From Homalodisca vitripennis (Eukaryota; Arthropoda; Insecta; Hemiptera; Cicadellidae), in NCBI RefSeq assembly GCF_021130785.1, contig NC_060213.1, forward strand, positions 67,127,001 through 67,191,000: a stretch of DNA of 64,000 bases, written 5' to 3'. Below, one piece after another: positions 47,518 through 59,769 of the stretch (positions are counted from its first letter, which is position 1; each line of letters opens with the position of its first letter). The notes beneath the pieces were generated by a model. The model had not been told where the DNA came from. It made no database searches and worked only from the letters and a program-made list of their open reading frames with translations. A program made the translations under genes and the position numbers.

Positions 47518-47662
47518 ATATAAGAAAGAAGAAAGTAAAAGAGAGGGGGAAGAGAGTTAGAGAAGAGTGGGGGAGTAGGGTATGAGAAAGGGATGGCAAG
47601 AAAGAAATGTTGAGAGCGAGTGGGAGAGAGTTAGGTGGGAGGAAAAGAGAAGATGTGGGTTT
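47518..47662 (+). repeat. polypurine tract, about 140 nt
   Basis: Nearly all A and G on the + strand (for example AAAGAGAGGGGGAAGAGAG), with only a few T and C. It is not a simple repeat. Such tracts can form triplex DNA. Confidence 0.85.
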
Positions 47663-50600
47663 CATCTGAATACTAAATTTTTATAACACTTTGAAGTATA
47701 TAACATAGAAACACGTCAAGAGGCCAAATTAAATTATATTATGTTGTTAAAAGAGCAGCAACTCGTCAGAACCTACATGTTCTGTTACATTATAAGTTTT
47801 TAGTGTAAACTTAACTCCTTTTATGGGGGGAGAGGAGTTAAAAGCACAAAATAGGTTTCAAAACGTGCGTTAATACCTGTTTATGTACAAAATAAATAAA
47901 TAAAAATAAAATGTATTTTATATACACAGAATAATACAAACACATATACTTTTAAAACATACATAATCAAAAATAAAACAAAATTAAAATTGAACATTCA
48001 GTTTGTGTATGTACGAGTAAATTTTGTTTCTAAGCGTGTTAGCACTATTATTAGTGATAATAGTTTTTATTTTATTTGGGAAGTTTTTTTAAGTAGAATT
48101 AGATTTTTAGAATTAGATAGATAGTTAAGTGTTATAACTAAATTAACATTGATATTATTTCTCTTTATTTTTAAGTATTGTGAACTATTCATATAAATTT
48201 TAAAATCTGAAACCTTTTCACCTTTCTTATTTTATTTCCTAAAATCTATTGAGCGGAAAATTTCACACCGTTATTCCCACACTTTTCATATCTATGTAAT
48301 CCCCTAACATTATAAAGAACGTACGATTTCACATATTCATAAACTCTGCTATCTCAAACTCTTACCAACAGCGAAAAATTAGTGCTCTTTTCAACTGACT
48401 TGATTTGTTATCAAGAGATATGTCCAAAATATATGAGTAAATTTTTATATTTTAATTCTTAAAATATTTATTACAAAATAAATAGATATCTCTTTACATT
48501 AAAAAAAATTAATTGTATTATTTTGTGCACGTCGAAGCAATTAGGCAATAAATAAAATGTAAGAATACATTTAGGACTGTTAAATAACATAAACAATATA
48601 GTTAAGTTTATACGAAAACTATTAGAAAAACAACATATAATGGTCCTTTTACCAAAGGGTGTTTAAATAAGCATTAATTGGACGAAACTATTCTGAAATA
48701 TAATGGAATTAGTCTGAATTTGTTAATACTAAGACTATATTTGTGTCTTATTGTTAAAGTAATTACTTATAAATTACTTAGTTTTAAAAAATAACCATAA
48801 ATAATAATGATAATTTTAGTATTTTCATCACAACATCCAATTCCTTGTAAGTATTTCTTCCTACAAATAAGCTCCCGTTATAGCAATTGTGGTTTTTCAT
48901 TTATTCTGTTATTGTACAACTAAAAACATGTAATACATATTATGGGGACGTATTAACTCGAGCTCGTTAAATACGCGTTAAATATTGCACAGAGAGACTG
49001 ACAAAAAGCGATTCCAGCGCGTCAACCGGTTGTCATAAATTGTTGAACGGTAATTGGACATTAGTGACCCAGTCTTAACCGGTTCAGAACACCGAAGTTT
49101 CGTTTTTTTTAAGTTTCCTATTTTTACGTCCATTCCGAGTTACTTTAATTTATTACTATTATGAAAAATACTTCTGTCTTCATGACAAGTGTTCTAGAAC
49201 TTAGAAAATACTGCAGTTATAAGCCCAGAGTTATTTTAAGATTACAAGTACTTGCCAATTCTTTCGTCCATGATGAGTGTTACAAAGCTTCAATTTTGGT
49301 GCTGAAACACGAATTCATTGTGAAACTGATTGAGTTGAAATCCACCCAGAGTGGACGCCTTAAATATTAGGACACTACACTAGTACAGGCCGTTAATCAA
49401 GTATGCTTTACCAGGAAATAATGTTAGCTGAGACATAGGGAAGGGATATGTAATTAACGTATCTGACCGTAAGCTGGTTACATGGTTAGGAACTGCATCG
49501 TTTTATATGATCGTATCCAGCAAAGTAATCTGACCTGATGGTAAACCGCACAGTGGTTTGATGAGTGAAAAAACCTCCGCAATCAAAGATTTCCATTCCA
49601 GCTCAAAATTATGTGTTTGATTCGAAGATAAATGTTGAGTAATATAATTTGTCTGGTTTCTTTAGATCAAGACTGTCAATGATACTGGCTTCAAGAGTAG
49701 AATTAAATTATTATATTTAAAATTTTTTAAGTTGATATCGTGTATATATATATATATATATAAAACTAGCTTATATGTCTTAGTGATATATCCCTCTGTT
49801 GCGTCCAAAGTCCTGAAAATAAGAGACTGCCTCATCTCTTAGGAGGTCCATTACCCACGGACTGTAGACCGGGCTCGATAGCAGGCCTATCGGAAGTTTA
49901 GCTTACTAGTACGCATCCTTTGGTATACTGCATTTTTTCCTTTGCTATACTGTGCCTCAGTTTTCATATTTTTTCCGTGTCCACTACAACATTGATTTCT
50001 CTATTATAGATTTGGTAAGGAGAATTAAATATCACATTTATCTATATAGAATTATTATTACAATTTACGTGGAAAACAAAATCACATTTAAAGTATTATT
50101 TTAAAGATTTTTTAAAAGTAACATGGAAGTGTTTAAATAATAAGCTCAATAAAACATTCAACTCTAATTTCTATCATATTATTCCAAATATGTTAAACTT
50201 AAGATTGAAAAATAATGCAACCTGTTGTGGAACTTATGGAATTTAGATCTGTGAAATGAATAAAACGGCGAACATGAGTTTTGTTTTACTTAGTTAGTTC
50301 TCTTTAATGTCGTGAAATATTTTTTATTCAGGAGCAATGACTTCTTTACTTTCACTTTCGGCCCTACATCTATAATTTGCTGAAGCGGTTTGCGGTTGTG
50401 GGACGTGCCGCACATGTTGCCTTTCATTTCTTTCAGTACAGCTAATCGCAGGAATAAATTAATTCTAGTAAATCTTACATTACAAATTTAGAAAAAACAC
50501 TGCCCTATTGCAATACTTTCCTCACAGTAACACTTAAGAATTATTTCTTCATAACTTACCGAACATAATCTTCAGAGCCTATAAACCACATCACTTGTTC

Positions 50601-51294
50601 TAAAATTCACATACAGGGTGCTTTACAGCTTTATTACGTTGTTCATAAAAAAAAAAAAAAACTAATAACAAGTAATACATGATAAAATGTGATCTATGTA
50701 GCTTAATTTAGAAGTTATCTGTCTCTATCTGTGTTTTTAGAAAATATTATTATCCCATGGATGGTTTAAGATAAATTCATGAAGCTTTGCAGAAAACGTT
50801 ACCGTACTGATTTACACATAACGCAAAACTGTAACTTTTGGGACATACTCTTCTGGGAAAATGGCGCCAGTTACAAGTATAAACTTATAAAAGCTATTTC
50901 TTTTTTAATATTTAAATTGTACAAATAAATTACAAACTATGAAGCTAATTTCAAGAAATTTGAGTAACGGATCAGATTTTATCATAGAGTCAAGGACAAT
51001 AGTTATCTTCCCTGATTAATAATAAAAAAGTATTATACGAACGATTTGTTTTTTTATCTGCTGAAGAGCACCGTATACAATGCAGCTATAACTGGGTACG
51101 ATAACTGTTCAAAAACACAAGCAAGTTGAAACTTGGTACAAAAATATATTATATAACTGTCTCACCAAAGTTTCTTATCAAGCTTTATATGCCCTTTGAT
51201 TTGGCGGCCATTTAATGTTTTCAGACGCTGCATTAAGTGAAATTCTAAATGGGTTTAAACTCAATATTTCTTGGCTCCAGTCTGTAGCAGGTCT

Positions 51295-51660
51295 TCGTTT
51301 CTTGGGAGCTCTCAGCTACTGAGCGGTCCTGGCTTCTTTAGATGTTGGCCTCAGCTAAGTGCTCTGGATGATACCCACCTCTGGCAGTCCTGGCTATAGG
51401 GATCTCTTATAGTCTATAACATCCCGGTTAATCACTGGAAGATACCGTACTCTAGCAGATCGTCATCTCTGGCATCAGGGATCTCTCATCCACTAGTACA
51501 TCCCAGCCTCCGGCAGGTCCTGGAATATTTAGGTGTTGGTCTGTGCTATGTGCACTGGAAGGACTAGTAGACCCTATCTCAGGCTGGGAGCGCTCTTTGG
51601 AAATTACTCGTACCTGGTCTGTCCCGGCTTCGGAGATCTTCGGCATTTAGCTGCTCTGTT
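51295..51660. repeat. GC-richer degenerate tandem block
   Basis: The phrase GG(C/T)A(G)GTCCTGG recurs at about 51325, 51386 and 51514. TTTAG(A/G)TGTTGGCCT or TTGGTCT follows at 51338 and 51528. AGGGATCTCT recurs at 51397 and 51477, with ACATCCC(A/G)G after each. Units of about 60-95 bp are strongly diverged. Confidence 0.5.
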
Positions 51661-53762
51661 AAAATGTAAAATAGCATCTGTAGATTTTAATGTGCGGTTA
51701 ATTGTTGTTCAAATGCAATCGTAAAATATACTCAAAATTATAAAATTGTTCAGGAAAGTAATTTTTCTAACGTATTTGTAAAACATTATACTACTCTTAT
51801 ATTACAAGATACAGCACACATACATAATTTACTATAATAATTTTTATATTAGTACAACCAATAATATAATAGTATATGAGAAAATATTTTATAAGTGTAT
51901 GAAATGTAAAAAATAAATTTTTCGCAATGTGAGCTAAATATATGAAATACTTTTGTTTTTTATTCCATTGCAAATAATCAAAGGCTGGGTAAACAATTGA
52001 ATTGCGTACACTATTGCAAGGTAGGAGTACAATATACATTTACAGGCTTTGTTAAGTGAGGTTGCATTAAGTATTTCAATTAAATATTTAACTTCAATCT
52101 TAAAATATCCTGTTACAGCCCCGGAAAGACAGAGGAGAAATGCTCTACGACTATTGAATGATAGGCATCTTTGGCGCTCAGTACAGTGCATGGGTGGACA
52201 TGCACCAACATCGAATGCTTTCTTGTCTATCTATCGACATCTCATGCAAAAATGACCAATGGCTAATGATGTCTTCAGTATAGTTAGGCTGCGAGAACGC
52301 TTAGCCAAATCTAATCAAGTTACTGCCCGTCATCAGACATCACGTTACCTATTAATAAATTAGGTTACATTGAAATTTCAACGAAATTTTTAAATTACTT
52401 CATGTATACGGAGCGGGAAGCAGAGACGAAGACAGATATACTAGCAGAGAGAAAGAAGAAGAATTTTTCCAGAACCCCTCGTGATAGCTAAGCAGTAAAA
52501 ACTCTGTTTCAATTACCTCAGTTCATTATTTAGGTATTGCTCTGAGTTAAATTCTTTAGATTTTAAATCACTCAGAAAATCCGATGGGAGGAATTGAATC
52601 ATAGTGGAATTACATCTTGCCTATATACATAGAAACTAATAATGATGTGATATGGGAGTATCGAGTTTAATGAAAAGAAAGTTTTACCTACAGATCTAAC
52701 GAATATCAATTTTAAAATATCATATGAAGAGCTCAGTCTGCCTACGAATGTTTTCCCCTGTGACTTTACGTTGGTATAGGTATTAGCCGTAATAAAAATG
52801 TTTAATGCACAATAGTGCTGAGCAAAATCCTATCGAGCAACTTTTTTAAAATTTGATGTTGCGTATATAAAAATGAAGATACGTGTAATACTCAAAATCC
52901 ACAGGTCAGCATTATAAAAATATCATGCGAACAGACAGATGAAGGAAGTCGCACCAGCTTTACTGTATTTTGTTCATAATGTGATGACGAGAACTTGACA
53001 CAGTTTTGTGCCCAGACTTCAGACCGGTCAATCTACTTTTTGTGGAATCAGCCAAAAATACGCGATGATCAACACAGACTCGTTTGATGGTGTGAACAAG
53101 AGTCTCCTCTTCCGTAACCGGTTATTCAAGTATTACATGTGGTCGGGAACTAAGCATGGGTTCCCTAACATTTGTTATCAATTAATTTTCAGCTATGGGA
53201 TTGCTTACGTATAGGTCAAATCCACAGTTAAACATTTAAAAATAATTTCAACAAAATAATGAAATATGGCAATTATGTAAAAAGGTTTCAAATGTACCTT
53301 AATATAATATATGATAAATAGTTAATTAGTTTTCCACATTATAATAAGTGAAAGATCTTCATTGAAATTTACTGTATGTATTACAATAGTTCATGAATAT
53401 AGGAAAATGTGTTCTTATAAAGACATAATAATCGTTTTATATATCCTCAGGTTAAAACACAAATTTTTAATACCTACTTTTATTCATACTTAACAGGGAG
53501 ATAGATTCTAGAAACAAACGTCAGGAACATCTATTGTAATTTAACAAGGTGCTATTACAAAAAAATCAGTAACCTTTAGCAGGCTTCTCTGAGGCTGCGT
53601 ACAAGATTTAAATTTTACATTTAAATTTGTTACTATATCTAATGTTATGACGTAACGTAAATTGAGGTTTTATTGAATATTTATTTATCCTTCGATTTTC
53701 TCACTATCATAATTATTATACAAATAAATTCATCGAACTAGATTTTTGCATGTATAGAAAGG

Positions 53763-54610
53763 AAGATCATTTGGGTCGGAACTGCTCCATATTTCAAGCC
53801 GAAATCTATGGTATCCTAGCCTGTGCCAACCTAGGCCTCACTAGAGGGTACCAGGGAATGAACATCTGTATAATGTCAGACAGTCAGGCAGCTCTTAAAG
53901 CTCTTGACTCCAACAGTATCTCATCCAGGCTTGTGTGGGAGTGCTTTAACACTCTCTGCAAGCTTGGATCACGCAACTTGGTGCGTCTTGGTTGGGTACC
54001 GGGCCACACAGGCATAGGTGGTAACGAATGCGCCGACAGGCTTGCCAAAAGCGGAGCAAGCATGCCATACACCGGTCCAGAACCGAGTTGTGGTATAAGC
54101 AAGTCAGCCGCTTACCAAAGTATAAACAAATTGTCCAGGAAGACACACACCGCTTGCGGTGGCAGAGTCACCAAGGACAAGCACTCGGCAAAAGACTGCT
54201 TGCTGATTCTAGCTCCGGCTTCACCAGATGGCTGATGGGGCTGGGCAGAGATCGGGTTAAGCAAGTGATTGCCTTGATCACTGGACACGGCCACTTCAGG
54301 AAACACCTAAACACTCTAGGTTTACGACATGAGGACTCGGAGTTTAGACTCTGCAATAAGTCTGAAGAGACTGCAAAACACATAATACTGGACTGTGAGA
54401 GACTGGGAGCAAGGAGAAGGGCTCTTTTCGGTGATAAACAACCAGGCGACGAACCAGATGCTAGTATCGGGGAAAAGCTTCTTAGCCTAATTAAGGGCAC
54501 AAAGATAGGCTTACCCCTCTAACATCAAAGGGGCACACAATAAGCTCAGGTTGACGTGTGAGGATCTGTGAATCCACCCCAATACCCCAAAGAAAAAAAA
54601 AAAGATCATT
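53763..54610 (+). mobile_element. 5'-truncated LINE with RNase H, 9-bp target-site duplication
   Basis: The insertion is bounded by AAGATCATT at 53763-53771 and 54602-54610; the second follows a poly(A) run. This proves target-primed insertion with 5' truncation inside the second ORF. The encoded part is the end of ORF2: an RNase H domain, then the C-terminal Cys-His region. Elements of the I, LOA and Jockey-related groups have this order. Nothing of the reverse transcriptase is left, so the copy is dead. The poly(A) tail and clean duplication suggest a fairly recent insertion. Confidence 0.9.
53772..54522 (+). pseudogene. LINE ORF2 remnant: RNase H and C-terminal Cys-His motif, frameshifted
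   Basis: The first frame reads CSIFQAEIYGILACANLGL, then ICIMSDSQAALKALDS and GWVPGHTGIGGNECADRLAK. These hold the RNase H Glu (AEIYG), Asp (SDSQAA) and the C-terminal GHxGxxGNExAD block. The first catalytic Asp is lost with the 5' truncation. Near 54120-54160 the good reading moves one frame: RWQSHQGQALGKRLL, then FTRWLMGLGRDRVKQVIALI, TGHGHFRKHLNTLGL, and RLCNKSEETAKHIILDCERL, which carries the usual CxxxxEExxHxxxxC pattern with its first Cys lost. The stop is at 54522. It is not expressed as a working enzyme. Confidence 0.88.
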
Positions 54611-55103
54611 CAAGCCTACAGGTCAATTAATATGAATAAACTTAGCAGCCGTTAAGACTGACACACAGATAGGTGTGCAGTCAGATATAGAAATTAAGTT
54701 TTTATAATCCTTCGCAATCGCTTAGCCAATTAACATTGGAAGATAGTCATACCAATAAGTAATCTTACCTTTGAGCTCCGTCACAGTGTTCTCCATAGGG
54801 TTAATATTCGTCCAAGGCGAGCCTATTTTGCTTTATAGAAAATTTCTTTTGCAATGGGAAAATCATTGCAACCACAAAGCTTTTATTCCATTTCAATAGA
54901 AAATGCTGTAACGTTGAGCCTTTGTTGTGTTCAATCCAATAGTCTTTTCAATAACTAAACAAAGTCTCAAATTCCTCTTATAACCTTAAGTTAGCGAAAT
55001 ATAGGTATTTTATAATTAGATTTCATAGCCAACTACGTAATTCAATATTATTTAATCAAATTTAAACAATCTAAATATACTTAATTACGTTTAAGCATAT
55101 TAA

Positions 55104-55240
55104 CCAATATTTAAAACTTTTATTTTTGTGAGGCCTTTCGATATCAAGACTATCTTAGGCAGACTTTAATTTGTGATGTGTCTGACGAAGATAGCCTTGC
55201 TATCGGAAGGCCTCACAAAAATAAAAGTTTTAAATATTGT
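55104..55240. repeat. large hairpin: two inverted copies of a hammerhead-like element end
   Basis: Arm 1 (55104-55164) and arm 2 (55180-55240) are inverted near-perfect copies, about 60 bp each, with a loop of about 15 nt. Read outward from the loop each contains GTCTG(A/C)C(G/T)AAGATAG, a 6-bp stem around CTT or an equivalent, CG(A/G)AAGGCCTCACAAAAAT and AAAAGTTTTAAATATTG. The order CTGACGA, stem, GAAA resembles the core of a hammerhead ribozyme, as carried by Penelope-like elements and some other retroelements. Each copy lacks part of the core (arm 2 has GGAA, arm 1 lacks CTGACGA). Confidence 0.6.
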
Positions 55241-56180
55241 TTTATGTGTTTAAATGTAATTAAATTAACAGTAGCCAATACAAGCTCCATCTACAATTAT
55301 GTACAAATATTTAATGCTTTGTATCTTTGTCAGAATGTTCAGAGAAATGATTTGTAAATACTGTATGGAACATAAAAAAATCAGATATATTTGTTTTAAT
55401 AATATTGATGGGTATATTGTTAAACGTAGGTGTTTTTATATCTTAAAAAATTAAATTCACCCCATCCCTGGATGAGATATTAACTGAAAAACAGCAAAGC
55501 CTGTCACTTGAGTGGCTGGAAAATATTATATTTCTGTCAATCTGTCTTATTGTTCGCACTGTATCTCGAAAATAAATTAAACTATAAACTTCAAACAAAA
55601 TAGAACATGTTATTTCTTGGGATTTGATTAAGCGTTAGCGAAAATGTTTACATTGGTCTAATGAATAACCATAATGACAACTAGAAAATATAATAAAATA
55701 GCAGAATAAATAGGTTTTTAAACACATTTTGTACAATTTATTTGAAATTATAACATGAGATGTCGTATCGAATGTAACTGTAAATTTTTCCAATAGCCTC
55801 AGTAAAGCCTGTTACAAGGTATCCGGCGTGACACGTCCTTAAAAAACTCAGTATACAGTAAATAGATTTTAACATGTGGCACGTGTGTCTTAAGTATTCC
55901 AACACATCCGACATCATTTTATTTTGAATTTATGTGCAGAATTTTATTATTCAACCATTTATATCAAACCCAATTTAATGAAAAAAAAATGTAAATTATA
56001 CTTGGTAAGATATCTTGAGAAAGATATGCATGAAACTTCATTTCTACATAGAAAGTAATGAGTTCTATCGTATTGCAGACCCAGCCATGGTATTTGACTA
56101 ATTGAAGTCTCCCTCTATGTAGGCTGATACAATTTATCTTTGTTTGCTGAGGGAGTGAAAACATTTCTTTGACCTTTAGA

Positions 56181-56314
56181 TTATCATCATGAAATAATCT
56201 ATAAAATATCATCATGAAATTAGCTATAGACCATTTTTATGAAATAAGCTATTAACTAATATCATAATGGAATGTGCTATAGTAAATCCTCATGACATGA
56301 GCTATTGACTATAG
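56181..56314 (+). repeat. minisatellite, five units of 25-28 bp
   Basis: CATGAAATAATCTAT (56188), CATGAAATTAGCTAT (56213), TATGAAATAAGCTAT (56238), AATGGAATGTGCTAT (56266) and CATGACATGAGCTAT (56291) follow one another at 25-28 bp, separated by a diverged spacer. Confidence 0.75.
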
Positions 56315-56484
56315 ATATGTGGTGAGTAGTAATCATATCTAGTTTTATAAAAAGATTATGTCATACTGTACGTTCCTTGACATTTGGTGAGTTAAAAATT
56401 ATGTATATAAAAAATAAATAAAACCAGAAAACAATGTATTGGTGTTTTTAATAAAATGGTCTCATATTAAAAACGGATGTAACT

Positions 56485-56877
56485 TTAGAGAGCACTGTTG
56501 TTTCCTGTCCTCAGTAATAAATTAATAATTAGTATTTTATTAAAAAGTTTAATATAAAAAAAAATCTCCTCTTGGCTCAAATTGTAAAAGTTGAAAGAAC
56601 AGTTGTTTACAGAACAGTATGAAAGAGATTCGTCCAGAAGTCCAGGACGTGTGCTTGTGCCGCACTCGTTTAGATAATTATAGGGTACGCGTTGAGACAA
56701 AGTAGTGAAATCACTCTCTCTCTTTCTCAACTTGACCGTTAACCACCGATTAGATCGGGCCCATCCAAACCACTTTTTACGTAGTCTCATATATATCAAT
56801 ACCAGCCCGCGGCAACGCTGTTTTGGCTCTGTGCGATTTATGTAAGAGGGAGCGACGGCAAACGCGTTCGTTCTCAC
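56485..56877 (-). other. unidentified 130-codon ORF, GC-richer in its first half
   Basis: The first half (MRTNAFAVAPSYINR to RWLTVKLRKRESDF) is basic and GC-richer; the second half turns AT-rich and looks random. No domain recognised. It could be an element fragment. Confidence 0.2.
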
Positions 56878-57861
56878 CTTTTACATAATTTATATCGTTA
56901 CCTCACGCTGTAAAAATTACTGTAAATATTTCTCAAATCATAACTTAATATTAAACTAAAACTTTTGCAAGACATTGCGATTATTTTTTTATTATATGGT
57001 AAAAAGTAATTCTTTATTAAGGAATTCAAGATGTTTAGCCTAATATAATATTTATATGTAGTAATTTGATTTCAAGTTCAAATTATCAATAAACTTGAGC
57101 CTAAGAAGAAATACCATTGAAACCTACGCGCCCTTTTAGGACCAACCATTTTTTCAAAAATTTGGTTACACTATAATTATTTGATTGGTGATTAAACATA
57201 GGAACAATAAAAAACTAAACAAGACAAAAAGGAAAAATTTTACAGAGGTTTGGGAAAATGCTCAAAAGATAACTTAGAGTTAAGTTAACTCTATGGATTT
57301 GGTATTTATTTTTGACAGTAAAGTATACTACAGGCCTAGCAAATATAAATACATTTTTAATTGTATATTTGCAACAAATTCAAGAAAGTAAAAATTTACA
57401 AGTGTAGTAATAACATGAATATATTTCAAAATTTGTACGCCAAGGCCTTGGAAGTAAGAATAATTTAACATATTCCTACGCTGAACATTTTTCTATGAAC
57501 GTGCAATGTTATGCGTGTTTAGTAAAATCAAGCAATAGGTTGCTCGGTCCGAAGATGCTGAAGCATTTCAATAATAAACGTGGTGGATTCAATGCGCATT
57601 CTTAAATATAATTCATAAAATCATATAGAAGCATAAAAAAGATTTTAGTGTTATATTGAGTCCTTAGTTGATGTTATAAAAAAGTAAAATGAGAGCATAA
57701 TGTGTGATAACTGGAGTTATCATTGTAATTAAAATGTTGAGTATATATTGTATAATACCGTATCCGTACTAAAAGGTATACTGTAGAATGTCCATAATTT
57801 ACCAGGTAAATTTAAAGCTATAGAAGCCTCTCTAATACTTACACTGGATTTAAATGGCTCA

Positions 57862-57907
57862 AAGGTGACTTCCATACCACCACCAATGGCAGGGTAGGCA
57901 ACTATTA
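57862..57907 (+). other. second copy of the KGDF-TTTN repeat fragment
   Basis: About 40 bp similar to 10162-10200. In the matching frame it encodes KGDFHTTTNGRVG followed by NY and a stop. Similarity fades on both sides. Confidence 0.4.
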
Positions 57908-58184
57908 GTAAATATGCTGATAAAATATTAACGCTAACGTTCCTATGGATGGATAAATAATTCGATTTGGGATATTTGCCATCGTTAGTCTATATACTAC
58001 AAAAGGTATGTCACTTATGACGTATGTAATGTTTTAAAGTAAGTACCCTTTTTAAATTACGCCTCCGCAGCGCTGCAATTGCCGTTTAAACGCATGCGCG
58101 TAGTGTAGCTACATCAGTTGGAAAAACACAGACGCCATCACGACGCCGTTTGATAGAGTCTTCGTTTGTTTACGTGATTTTAAA

Positions 58185-59241
58185 ATGCCGCTGACTATCG
58201 AAAATCCCGCCGACTGTGAAGTGCGTGGTGTAATTCGTTTTCTCTGTGCTAAAGGCTTAAAAAATTGACATTCATCGTCAAATCAGTGAAAATTATGGTG
58301 AAAATATTATGAGTGAAGAGAATGGTGCGGAAATGGGTTAGGGCCTTCAAATATGGCCGCACAAACCTTTATGATTAGGAACGAAGTGGGCGATATTCAG
58401 TCATTACCGATGATCTCATTTAAAAACGTGGACGGTAAAGTGAAAGAGAACAGACACAGACACGGTTCACAATTTAGTCCTTAGCTGAAAGATTTTCTGC
58501 TGTATCAAGATGTGTTCTCTACGAAATTGTGTCCGAACGTTTAAATTATCGGAAACTGTACCGAAAATTTTGAATGATGAGCACAAAACCAAACGATTGG
58601 GCAGTGCATTGAGCTTTCTCGAGCGTTACAGTAACGAGGGCGATGATTTTTTTAAGCCATATCGTTACAGACGATGAAACGTGGGTAGCCTACGTTACCC
58701 CAGAATAAAAAAAAACAGTCAATTAAATGGCGGCATTCAACATCCCCTAGGAAATTCAAATGCAAGCAAACAATTTCTGCCCAGACCCTCATGTGCACTG
58801 TGTTTTGGGACAGACAGGGTGTGTTGTTGGTAAATTGTCTGCCTCGTGGTGAAACGATTAATGCAGCCGCGTACTCTGAAACTTAAAAAAAAACTGCACC
58901 GCGCAATTCAAAACAAAAGACGTGGCATGCTGAGTGCAGGCGTCGTTTTACTCCACGATAATGCTCGTCCACTTCAGTAAATCGAAAGCAAGACACATCA
59001 CTTCATTTAGATGGGAACAATTGGACCATCCTCCATACAGTCCCGATCTAGTGTCTGGCGACTACCATTTGTTTCTGCACTTGAAGACGCATTTGGCGGG
59101 GAAGCGTCATTCCAATGATGAAGAAATAAAACGTCTGTGCAACAGTGGTTGTCCAGTGACGGCAATTTGACGACGGCATACAAAATGGTCCCAAGATACG
59201 AAAAGTGCCTTAATGATAATGGAAATTATGTAGAGAAGTAG
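58185..59241 (+). pseudogene. decayed mariner transposase, near full length
   Basis: ATG at 58185 begins MPLTIENPADCEVRGVIRFL, then a stop. Further on, across several frames, come TDDETWVAYVTPE, PRGETINAA, IQNKRRGMLSAGVVLLHDNA, EQLDHPPYSPDLV, GDYHLFLHLKTHLAGKRH, NDEE, and VPRYEKCLNDNGNYVEK with a stop at 59241. These give the three catalytic Asp of the DD34D triad (TDDETW, LHDNA, GDYHLF) in the right order. The span of 1057 nt matches the 345-350 codons of a mariner. Many frameshifts and in-frame stops show it is long dead. Terminal inverted repeats are not convincing; the element may reach from about 58.0 to 59.3 kb. Confidence 0.9.
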
Positions 59242-59526
59242 AGGAAGTATGCTCTTTCAGTTTGAAAAATTTACTTGCTGATTTTTTTATATCTAAACTA
59301 TACTTAATTGTAAAAATACCTCGATTTTACTTAATGATATCCAGTAGGGGCACACAACGAACTAAAAATTTAAAGATATTGCATTGGAACTTTATGGATC
59401 GATATGGAGTGGATGGAGCTTCTATAGTTTTAAAGACTATTGCTGTGATCCACCCACTTGACTAAAACTTGGTCCCTCCTTCTTCCATGGTGATATGACT
59501 GATTTAAATCCCACTATTCCTCTTCA

Positions 59527-59760
59527 TTGAATCTCAACACGAAGTGGTTCCTACCGCTAACCTTACACATCTTGCATATATCTGTCATTTCAGAAGCAAG
59601 CGCACAGATCCCTTTGGTTACTAGATACAATGAAAGGTTTCTCAGCTTCTTGAACTATGTGAACGAAACAGATTTTTATAACATTGTAGGTCAAACGGAC
59701 ACGTTTCCTTCATCTGGTGGGGCTGCATCTTGGCTACAAATATTGAAAAGTCCCTACTGA
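59527..59760 (+). other. unidentified ORF with signal-like N-terminus
   Basis: 77 codons: MNLNTKWFLPLTLHILHISV and ISEASAQ look like a signal peptide, followed by RYNERFLSFLNYVNETDFYN and a stop soon after. A splice-acceptor-like ATCTGTCATTTCAG lies inside it, so the real exon could begin at AAGCAAGCG. The region 59.33-60.0 kb is GC-richer than its flanks and sits just after the dead mariner. A transposon origin is equally possible. Confidence 0.25.
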
Positions 59761-59769
59761 TGTAGTGGA

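Larger units (their letters stand above)
36540..51290. other. long intergenic stretch with scattered repeats
   Basis: Apart from the separate entries, no exon or RNA gene is supported. Open frames are short and unrelated to known domains as far as I can tell. Confidence 0.45.

Noticed and set aside
53884..54500. Minus-strand ORFs across the LINE
   Set aside because: Shadows of the RNase H frames, with no protein-like pattern of their own.
58000..59300. Terminal inverted repeats of the mariner
   Set aside because: No convincing pair of about 28-30 bp could be matched by eye; the ends are probably eroded.
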